Assembly (NCBI GenBank): GCA_963923035.1
Contig: CAWUKT010000005.1
Location: 93,459 to 157,458, forward strand
DNA length: 64,000 bases
From: CAWUKT01 sp963923035
Lineage (GTDB): Bacteria; Bacteroidota; Bacteroidia; J057; JADKCL01
Direction: 5' to 3'
The position numbers were made by a program, and so were the translations under genes. Below, in pieces: positions 53,557 through 60,605 of the stretch; positions within the stretch are counted from its first letter, which is position 1; every line of letters begins with the position of its first letter. The notes under the pieces were generated by a model. That model was not told where the DNA came from and made no database searches. It was given only the letters and a program-made list of their open reading frames with translations.

Positions 53557-53764
53557 TGTCCAAACTTTAGATCATCAATTTAAAAATTTTCCACTTTTCC
53601 CAACCCTTTTCATTTCTCAACCACCAATTCCTGCCCCATTACACCATTCACTCAAAATTAATTTCTCCACTTTCCCCCATTTTTGTATTTTTTTCATAGA
53701 TATAGGTATGGCATATTTGACCTGAACGTTGGGAAAGCAGCTTTGGCTGCACAATGATGAAGCA

Positions 53765-55687
53765 ATGAGGAAGCTCCAACATCTAACCCTATTCTTGCTG
53801 TTCGCTTTCGCGATCGGTGGGGAGGTTTTTTCCCAGACTGTTGTCAACCAGGACATTACGACCAATACCACCTGGACAACGGCTGGAAGCCCCTACCTGA
53901 TCGAATCTGATATTTTGATCGCTTCCTCGGCAGAACTCACCATTGAGCCTGGCGTCGAAGTGCAAGGCGATGACATCGAACTGAGCGTGGCGGGGAGCCT
54001 CGTAGCCCTCGGTACCCAGGAAGATTCCATCCACTTTCGCTTCACCGGACCCAGCTCCGGCAGCTTCACGGTCATGTTCCGGTCCCAATCCGAAGCCCAA
54101 TTCCGCTTCGCCCAGTTCCAGGACGAAACCGAGCTCGACCTCTTCGGAGGCGTCGCTTCCTGCCAGATCGCCCGGTCCACCTTCACCCGCAACTCCGTGG
54201 GCATCCGCAACACCACCGGGCAACTGCCCGTCTTCGGAAGCCTCGAGTCCTGCGCGTTCATTGACAATACGATTGGTATCATTGGTACCAACTTTAACAT
54301 CCGCCACTGCAACTTCAATGGCAACGAAACGGGAATCACCAGTTTCAACGGGGCCATCCGGTTCAGCAATTTCAGCAAGAACGACCTCGCCGTCAGCAAC
54401 AGCGCCGGCTCGATCACAGACTGTTCTTTCTTCCTAAACGGAATTGCGCTGCTGGGAACGCCCCAACTGGCCTCGGATTCTGTTCTCCGCAACGAAATCT
54501 TCCTGAACGATACTGCTTTCTCCGGCTTTTTCTCCGCCGGTGTCATTCGCGAGAACAATATCTGCCAGAATACGATCGCCATCGAATTGCTTGGAAGCCA
54601 GGACGCCGACTTCACCGGCAACTGCTTCTGCGTGCAGGGAAACATCACGTCCGTGGTGGATGCCCTGATCATCGACGACGATGAAAACAGCGCCCTAGGA
54701 ACGGTTTTCTTTGAACCGCAGGGCAACTGTCCCTTCTCGGATGTCGTTTGGCCGGGAGACGCTGACAACAATGGCCTGGTAGAAATCCAGGACGTACTTC
54801 AGGTCGGCATCGCCCAAAACCGCCAGGGACCGGGGCGTCCCAATATGTCCCAGGTCTGGACGCCGCAAGCGGCCATCGCCTGGAACAGCAGCAGCGCCGG
54901 GATCAACGATCTCTTCGCCGACTGCGACGGCAACGGTGTCATCGACGCCAATGACCTCTCTCCCATCGCCGACAACTTCGGCGAGACCCAGCAAAAGACC
55001 GGCGGACTCGCGGCGGACGGCATCCCGCTCTGCCTCGTGTACCCCGACAGCGTCAGTGCTGGCGAGACCATCCAGGTGGCCGTTTACCTCGGCGATTCCC
55101 TGGTCCCGGTCCCCAATGCCTACGGCTTCGCGCTGGTCCTGAGCTACGATGCGCAGGTGGTCGACTCGACCCAGGTTCAACCCGTCATCGGCGGCACCTG
55201 GCTCGGCACCCCCGGACAGGACCTCCTGAACTTTGGGATTCAGCAAACGAATTTCCACTGGGCAATCAGCCGGGACGACAACATCGACATCGTTGGATTT
55301 GGCTTGGTGGGCGGCGTGGAAATGGTGATGATCGATGATCTCGCCAAGACCGAAGCCCTGACCGTCCAGGTGATCGACGCGATCCTGATCGACGCCCAAG
55401 GCAACGAAATCCCGGTCACGCTCGACCAATGCCCGCAAAAGCGGGCCCCGACGGGACTGAGGCTCTTCCCGAACCCCGTCGCCAACCAAATGACCCTCGA
55501 ATGGGGCGATTTGGAAGCCGAAGAGGTCGCCGTATATGGCTTGGATGGCCGACTCCACTACCGCACGACGGAAGTGGCCGCCCCCCAGATCGACGTGGAC
55601 ACAGAATCCTGGAACGATGGCATCTACATCGTCCGGGTCCAGTTCCGCAACGGTCTCTTAACCCGCAAAATTCTGATCTTAAAATAA
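53765..55687 (+). CDS. T9SS-exported beta-helix protein with dockerin-like segment
   Basis: The ATG at 53765 (MRKLQHLTLFLLFAFAIGGE) starts a signal peptide; the in-frame ATG at 53729 adds twelve residues. 640 residues. A right-handed parallel beta-helix (about 50-300; SFTVMFRSQSEAQFRFAQFQ, TFTRNSVGIRNTTGQ, NFNGNETGITSFNG) is followed by a dockerin-like calcium segment (GDADNNGLVEIQDVLQVG at about 337-354 and DCDGNGVIDANDLSPIADNF at about 393-412). An immunoglobulin-like domain follows, then a T9SS sorting domain (FPNPVANQMTLEWG to LTRKILILK). Possibly polysaccharide-binding or -degrading; no catalytic site seen. Confidence 0.85.
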   Translation: MRKLQHLTLFLLFAFAIGGEVFSQTVVNQDITTNTTWTTAGSPYLIESDILIASSAELTIEPGVEVQGDDIELSVAGSLVALGTQEDSIHFRFTGPSSGSFTVMFRSQSEAQFRFAQFQDETELDLFGGVASCQIARSTFTRNSVGIRNTTGQLPVFGSLESCAFIDNTIGIIGTNFNIRHCNFNGNETGITSFNGAIRFSNFSKNDLAVSNSAGSITDCSFFLNGIALLGTPQLASDSVLRNEIFLNDTAFSGFFSAGVIRENNICQNTIAIELLGSQDADFTGNCFCVQGNITSVVDALIIDDDENSALGTVFFEPQGNCPFSDVVWPGDADNNGLVEIQDVLQVGIAQNRQGPGRPNMSQVWTPQAAIAWNSSSAGINDLFADCDGNGVIDANDLSPIADNFGETQQKTGGLAADGIPLCLVYPDSVSAGETIQVAVYLGDSLVPVPNAYGFALVLSYDAQVVDSTQVQPVIGGTWLGTPGQDLLNFGIQQTNFHWAISRDDNIDIVGFGLVGGVEMVMIDDLAKTEALTVQVIDAILIDAQGNEIPVTLDQCPQKRAPTGLRLFPNPVANQMTLEWGDLEAEEVAVYGLDGRLHYRTTEVAAPQIDVDTESWNDGIYIVRVQFRNGLLTRKILILK

Positions 55688-55831
55688 TTTTCAGCGTTTC
55701 ATTATCGAGTTTCTAAAGAAGGCCGAAAGGCCAATTTCACACAAGTACAGCGTTCATTATTAAGACTCATCGGGCATCAGCAACCCGCCACTGGCCGACC
55801 GCCCGGTCGCCAGCTAAGAGTCACAGGAAAT

Positions 55832-55865
55832 GCCCGGTCTCAGCAGCCGGGCTTTCTGCTTTTCT
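55832..55865 (+). terminator. Terminator in the gap downstream of the beta-helix gene
   Basis: GCCCGG (55832-55837) pairs with CCGGGC (55847-55852), then TTTCTGCTTTTCT. It lies 145 bases after the stop codon, so the sequence in between is probably part of the transcript or an independent small RNA. Confidence 0.6.
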
Positions 55866-55883
55866 ATACTTTCCGGAAAAAAG

Positions 55884-55912
55884 AAAAGGCCCCGGCTCAA
55901 GGGACCTTTTTA
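55884..55912 (-). terminator. Second hairpin in the gap, probably bidirectional
   Basis: AAAAGG(C)CCC pairs with GGG(A)CCTTTT with one C-A mismatch and a GGCTCAA loop, flanked by A-rich sequence on one side and TTTTTAA on the other. It could act in either direction; 287 bases separate it from the smc stop. Confidence 0.45.
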
Positions 55913-56199
55913 AACGATTAGGTTCAGGTTGAAAAGTAACCTGGTAAACGGATTAAACTGCTGCCGCAGGGGAGATTCAACGGAGGACTGGCTGGCGCGA
56001 GGTCCTGACTGCGGCAAGTCAATAGAAAAATGGATTGAAACTGCTATTTGGACAAATAAATATTGGATAGAAACAAAAGGATCAATAAGTATCGCTTGGA
56101 AAACAGTCCTAAAATAGCGCTTAGATGCGTAGGAGTGCCATTCCTTCGATGATTGGGAGGAATCGCGCGATCAATGAAATGGTCGGGAGGATGGGTGAA

Positions 56200-59100
56200 T
56201 TACTGGAGATCGAGGGCCACCAGGTCCACGGGAAGCACCTTGGAAATGCCTTGTTCCTGCATCGTCACGCCGTACATGACATTGGTGGCGGCCATGGTGC
56301 GTTTGTTGTGGGTGACGAGGATGAATTGAGAGTCTTTGGAGAACTCGCGGATGATATTGTTGAACTTGTCGATGTTGGCGTCGTCAAGGGGGGCGTCGAC
56401 CTCGTCGAAGATACAGAAGGGGGCGGGTTTGAGGAGGTAAATGGCAAAGAGCAATGAAATGGCGGTGAGGGTCTTTTCCCCTCCGCTCAGCTGATTGATC
56501 GTGAGCGGGCGCTTGCCCTTGGGCTTGGCGATGATGTCAATGGGAGATTCCAGGGGATCCTCGCTTTGCAGGAGGCGCAGGTCGCAGGTATCGCCGGGGT
56601 GAAACAGGTGCTGGAAGACTTCCTTGAAGTTGACGCGGATCGCGTCAAACGCCTCCATGAACTTCTCCGTGGCCGTCTTGTCGATTTCCGAAATCGTATT
56701 GAGGAGCGTCTGCTTCGCATCCAGCAGGTCCTGCCGCTGCTCGTGGATGAAGTCGTGCCGCTCCTTCATCTCATCGAAGGCCTGGACGGCCATCGGATTG
56801 ATTTCCCCGTACTTCTGCAAGCGCGTCCGCAACTTCAGCATCTCCTCTTCCACCGCTTCCGCATTCGTCTTCGCGATGCCATCGGGAAACAATTCCTCTT
56901 CGTCCAAATCGCTGATGTCCACCTCAAATTCCACCAGCATCCGCTCCTTCAGCGAGTTCAGTTGCAGCTTGATGTCGGTGACCCGCTCCTTCACGGCCCC
57001 CCGCTCCTGCTCCAGCTGGTCCTTTTTCTTCCGTTGCTGCCGAATCTTGTCCTCGACCACCTGGATATTGGTGCGCATCTGCACCGTCACCTGCTCCAAT
57101 TTCTCCGTCCGCAATTCCTTTTCCTTCTTCTCCTCGTACAGGGCCACCACTTCGCTGTCGTCCTGCATCGAGTTTTGGACCAGGTCGTGGATATTCTCCT
57201 TGGTCTCCGTCAGATCGGCCTTGTTCTTCTGTTCATTCTCCCCCAACTCTCTCAAGCGCGCCACCTTCTGCGTTTCCTCCCGCTCCAACAGGTCCACGTG
57301 GTTCTTCAATTGGATGAAGCGGATATTCTGCTCATTGAAGGCCTGGTTGCGCTCCTTCAGTTCTTCGCGGTGGTTCTCCAACATGATCCGCGCCTCTTCC
57401 AGAATGCCCTTCTTCTCCCCGATCTGCTGCTTCAGGATCTCGATCCGGGGTTCCGCCGCGGCCACTTCCTGCTCCAGGCGCGTCGCCTGCTCTTCGATTT
57501 CCTCGGTCCGCTTTCCAACCCGTCCCAGGAATTCCTGGTACTCTTCTTCCCGCGCCTTCAACACGGACAGGTCCCGCATCCGCCGTTGGAGCCGGCTGTA
57601 CTTTTCCTCGATCTCCCGGGCGAAATTTTTCGATTTCAGCTCCTGGTGGCGGTGTTCCTGCTTGTGCAAGTCCGTCTTCAAGCGGTTGAGATCGCGCTCC
57701 AGGGTATGGATTTCCTTCTCGAGCTTCTTGAGGTTCTTCGCCCGGCCCAGGCGCTTGCCCTGGAACAAGCCGATGGAGCCGCCGTGGAGCGTATAGCGCT
57801 TCCGCATGAGGCTGCCCGTCTGCGTGATGAACATCAGGTCGGGCGGCAAGTCCTCGGGAATCCGGGTATCGTTGGGGACGAGGTAGACGCGGTCCAGGAG
57901 GTACTCGGCGAGGCGGAGGTACTTCTCGGCGACGTCCACGACCTGCAATGCGGGCACCACGCCCTCCATCTCGACCGCCGGCGCGGCCTGGTAATCAGCC
58001 AGTTCTTCCAGGATGAAGAAATTGGCGCGGCCCTTGCCCGCATCGGCCAGCAGGCGCACGGCCTGGTAGGCGTCGGCGCGGGTGTCCACCACGTAATAGC
58101 TCAGGTAGGGATCGAGCAGGTTTTCGAAGGCGACCTTGTTCGCTTCGTCGGTGGAGAAAATATCCGACAAGAGCGGCGCGTCCTTCACCCACTGCGCCGA
58201 CTTGCGCAGGAACTTCACCGATTCAGGGAAGCCCTCGAGGTTTTCCACCAAGGACTTGGTGAGGTTGAATTCGTTGCGGCGGGCATCTACCCCCCGGTTC
58301 TTCTTATAGATATCGTCTTTGAGCTGGTCCATGAGCTGGACCGAAGCCTCCAAAGCCGCATCATTTTCATCTTTTTGTTTCCGCAGCCCATCCACTTCCG
58401 CCGTCAATTCCGCCACCGTCGTGTCCAATTCCTTCAATTTCCCCGCAAATCCCCCCATTTCCTCGGCCCGCGTCTCCAGATCCGTCTCGTTCCGGTCAAT
58501 CTCCTGCCGGAAGCCTTCGATTTGAATTTGCTTAATCTCCCGTTCCTTCTGCAGTTTCCCCAACTCCACCTCGACCTTCTGGTACTCGGTCGCATAGCCC
58601 TCCACCTGGTACTGCAATTCCTCGAAGCGCTCATTCACTTCCGCCGCCAACCGCTTCAACTCCTCCATCGTCTCCGCCGCCGCCGCGTGGTCCTTGCGCA
58701 CCCCAATGGCCTGGTTTTGAACCTGCTCCAATTGCTCCTGCGTGGAAATCATCTGCCGCCGTTCCTTCTCCATCTGGTCGGTGATGGCAATTTCCCGTTG
58801 CTGGAGGTATTTCAGGCGTTCGTTCCGAATCGATTTTTCCTTTTCGATCTCCCGGATGCGTCCGATATGGGCATTGAGGTCCTTCTGGGAATCGGCGAGG
58901 CGTTCCTCATTTGCGATTTGTTCGCGGCGAAGCTCCTGGGAACGGGCCTCGGCCTGGGCGATCGTCGATTGGACCTCGGCGAGCCGGTCTTCAAAGCCTT
59001 GCTCCTCCGATTGGATGGATTCATAGCGCCACCGGAGCCGCTGGATCGCGAACCAGGCGTGGCGGGAACTCACCAGCCGGTACTTGTCCTTGATGTCGAA

Positions 59101-59745
59101 ATAGCGCCGGGCCTTTTTCGCCTGGTTTTCGAGGCTTTTCAGCTGCTTGTTGATCTCGTACAGCACATCCTCGACCCGGTCCAAATCCGACTCCGTGTCC
59201 TTGAGCTTCCGCAGGGTCTGTTTCTTCCGAATCTTGTACTTCGAAATACCCGCGGCCTCCTCAAACAACAAACGACGGCTGTTTTCCTTGTCGTTCAGGA
59301 TCTCATCGACCATTTTCAGCTCGATGATCGCGTAGGAATCGGGGCCAATCCCCGTGTCGAGGAAGAGGTTGTGGATGTCCTTGAGGCGGCAGGGAATATC
59401 GTTGATGAAGTACTCGGAATCGCCGCTGCGGTACAGCTTCCGGGTGACGGCGACCGTGGTATACTCGGTTGGGAGGATGTTTTTGGTATTCTCGAAGGTC
59501 AGGGTCACCGCCGCAAATCCGCCCTTCCGCCGCTTGGTCGTCCCGTTGAAGATGATGTTTTCCATCTTCTCCGAGCGCAATTTGCGGGTCTTTTGCTCGC
59601 CCAGTACCCAGCGAATCGAATCGACGATATTGGATTTTCCGCAGCCGTTGGGGCCCACCACACCTGTGATCCCGCTGTCGAAGATAAAGCGGGTCTTGTC
59701 CGCGAAGGACTTAAATCCGTGTATTTCAAGACTTTTGAGCTGCAC
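56200..59745 (-). CDS. smc: Chromosome partition protein SMC
   Basis: 1181 residues. N-terminal ATPase head with Walker A GPNGCGKS (31-38). Long coiled-coil arms (about 170-500 and 670-1010), rich in Glu/Lys/Arg/Gln with heptad character, are separated by the hinge (about 505-660; FPESVKFLRKSAQWVKDAPL and ADAYQAVRLLADAGKGRANF). The C-terminal head has the ABC signature LSGGEKTL (1086-1093) and Walker B FCIFDEVDAPLDDAN (about 1110-1124). A full-length SMC that, with ScpA and ScpB (not in this window), compacts and segregates DNA. Confidence 0.97.
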   Translation of the reverse strand: MQLKSLEIHGFKSFADKTRFIFDSGITGVVGPNGCGKSNIVDSIRWVLGEQKTRKLRSEKMENIIFNGTTKRRKGGFAAVTLTFENTKNILPTEYTTVAVTRKLYRSGDSEYFINDIPCRLKDIHNLFLDTGIGPDSYAIIELKMVDEILNDKENSRRLLFEEAAGISKYKIRKKQTLRKLKDTESDLDRVEDVLYEINKQLKSLENQAKKARRYFDIKDKYRLVSSRHAWFAIQRLRWRYESIQSEEQGFEDRLAEVQSTIAQAEARSQELRREQIANEERLADSQKDLNAHIGRIREIEKEKSIRNERLKYLQQREIAITDQMEKERRQMISTQEQLEQVQNQAIGVRKDHAAAAETMEELKRLAAEVNERFEELQYQVEGYATEYQKVEVELGKLQKEREIKQIQIEGFRQEIDRNETDLETRAEEMGGFAGKLKELDTTVAELTAEVDGLRKQKDENDAALEASVQLMDQLKDDIYKKNRGVDARRNEFNLTKSLVENLEGFPESVKFLRKSAQWVKDAPLLSDIFSTDEANKVAFENLLDPYLSYYVVDTRADAYQAVRLLADAGKGRANFFILEELADYQAAPAVEMEGVVPALQVVDVAEKYLRLAEYLLDRVYLVPNDTRIPEDLPPDLMFITQTGSLMRKRYTLHGGSIGLFQGKRLGRAKNLKKLEKEIHTLERDLNRLKTDLHKQEHRHQELKSKNFAREIEEKYSRLQRRMRDLSVLKAREEEYQEFLGRVGKRTEEIEEQATRLEQEVAAAEPRIEILKQQIGEKKGILEEARIMLENHREELKERNQAFNEQNIRFIQLKNHVDLLEREETQKVARLRELGENEQKNKADLTETKENIHDLVQNSMQDDSEVVALYEEKKEKELRTEKLEQVTVQMRTNIQVVEDKIRQQRKKKDQLEQERGAVKERVTDIKLQLNSLKERMLVEFEVDISDLDEEELFPDGIAKTNAEAVEEEMLKLRTRLQKYGEINPMAVQAFDEMKERHDFIHEQRQDLLDAKQTLLNTISEIDKTATEKFMEAFDAIRVNFKEVFQHLFHPGDTCDLRLLQSEDPLESPIDIIAKPKGKRPLTINQLSGGEKTLTAISLLFAIYLLKPAPFCIFDEVDAPLDDANIDKFNNIIREFSKDSQFILVTHNKRTMAATNVMYGVTMQEQGISKVLPVDLVALDLQ

Positions 59746-59864
59746 GCGTTACCAGATCAATCTGTGTCGCCTGGCGAGGACGAGTGACCATTAATTTCCG
59801 TAGCCCACGAAAGTAGTGGAAAAATAGGACTTCGAGAAGGGGATTTTTTGCACAGGAAGAGGGT

Positions 59865-59872
59865 TATATTTG
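59865..59872 (+). promoter_or_regulatory. Candidate -7 promoter element
   Basis: TATATTTG matches TAnnTTTG and lies 32 bases before the GTG at 59905. The nearest upstream TTG (59848-59850) is only 14 bases away, so the -33 part is poor. Confidence 0.45.
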
Positions 59873-59904
59873 CTCCCAACCATAAAAACGCTATTGTCAT
59901 TACC

Positions 59905-60381
59905 GTGAACGACTCCTCTCATCTGATCTATCACCTGGACCTCCTCACCGTTGCCAAGGAACGCGAGGCCACCGACTGGGACACTTACAGCATGACCGAC
60001 GTGGAACTCAGCGTCGGCTTCGGCCAGGTCGTGCTCCTGGAAAATCAAACCGGGGGCAACTGCATCTACCTGCACAAGGTGGGCCTACTGGAGTTTGTGG
60101 AAGGCCTTGAGACGGCCCTGCTCCAGCTCAAAAGCCATCCGGGACACAAGGTCGATGTCATGGACACCTACCAAACCTATTGCTTGTGGCTGAGTGTGGA
60201 GAAAAACGGGCGCTTGTTGATTCAGGATTCCAGGCAGGGCGTTGAGCTTTTGCCCAAGCTGGACCATTTCCGACGGACTTTTTCCACGTTCAAGACCCGC
60301 TTCTGGCGGGAATTTCAACTGCATTATCCGGAAGTTGTGAAGGTCAAGGATTTTCAGCGGTACGACGCGACCTTTCAATAA
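59905..60381 (+). CDS. Protein of unknown function
   Basis: A GTG at 59905 is chosen because it lies just behind a -7-like element, which the longer frame from the TTG at 59848 would translate through. 158 residues, no signal, no membrane segment. Strand-rich first half (LIYHLDLLTVAKEREATDWD, VGFGQVVLLENQTGGNCIYL) and an aromatic/basic C-terminus (FKTRFWREFQLHYPEVVKVK). Family not recognised. It is divergent from smc (159 bases between starts). Confidence 0.6.
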   Translation: MNDSSHLIYHLDLLTVAKEREATDWDTYSMTDVELSVGFGQVVLLENQTGGNCIYLHKVGLLEFVEGLETALLQLKSHPGHKVDVMDTYQTYCLWLSVEKNGRLLIQDSRQGVELLPKLDHFRRTFSTFKTRFWREFQLHYPEVVKVKDFQRYDATFQ

Positions 60382-60403
60382 GGAGCGTTGGTTGAGGGCG
60401 ACT

Positions 60404-60578
60404 CCCGCCGCGCTCACGCGGGCGGGACCGCGCTCTCCGCGACTCACTGTCCCGGCGCTTTCGGGGGCGCCGGGACGAGTTCAGGCAGATCGCTCCGATC
60501 GCTGTCGCAGCATTTATTTTCCAGCCCTAAGCCTCCATGACCCACCAACCCAATGGGCTGAATGCGGGCCATGGAGGC
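60404..60578. repeat. GC-rich cluster of inverted repeats
   Basis: Between convergent stops at 60381 and 60606. A near-perfect hairpin CCCGCCGCG-CTCA-CGCGGGCGGG (60404-60426) is followed by a perfect 10-bp hairpin GTCCCGGCGC/GCGCCGGGAC (60449-60476) and a 9-bp inverted repeat GCCTCCATG/CATGGAGGC (60531-60539 and 60570-60578). The first two are more GC-rich than the neighbouring DNA and resemble a dispersed intergenic repeat of REP type; the third may be the terminator of the T9SS gene. Confidence 0.45.
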
Positions 60579-60605
60579 TCCTCGACAACGGGCCCGGCAA
60601 CTGGC

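Larger units (their letters stand above)
55688..56199 (+). other. 512-base gene-free stretch with hairpins
   Basis: No supported gene. 55709-55870 holds a GGCC-GAAA-GGCC tetraloop hairpin and several GC-rich short inverted repeats ending in a terminator, which is the shape of a structured small RNA. It does not match 6S, SRP, tmRNA or RNase P core motifs that I know. 55913-56199 is AT-richer with an apparently meaningless 62-codon frame; I see nothing in it. Confidence 0.35.

Noticed and set aside
55700..55870. 6S RNA, SRP RNA, tmRNA or RNase P RNA
   Set aside because: None of the conserved core sequences that I know is present; kept only as an unknown structured region.
55929..56117. 62-codon + strand frame between the beta-helix gene and smc
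   Set aside because: No promoter or ribosome-binding signal, no domain and random-looking composition; lies just after a probable terminator.
56566..59787. 1073-codon open frame on the + strand opposite smc
   Set aside because: Shadow of smc: the codon bias of the coiled-coil gene (few stops in the opposite frame). The protein is Leu/Arg/Phe/His-rich with no domain, and smc is certain.
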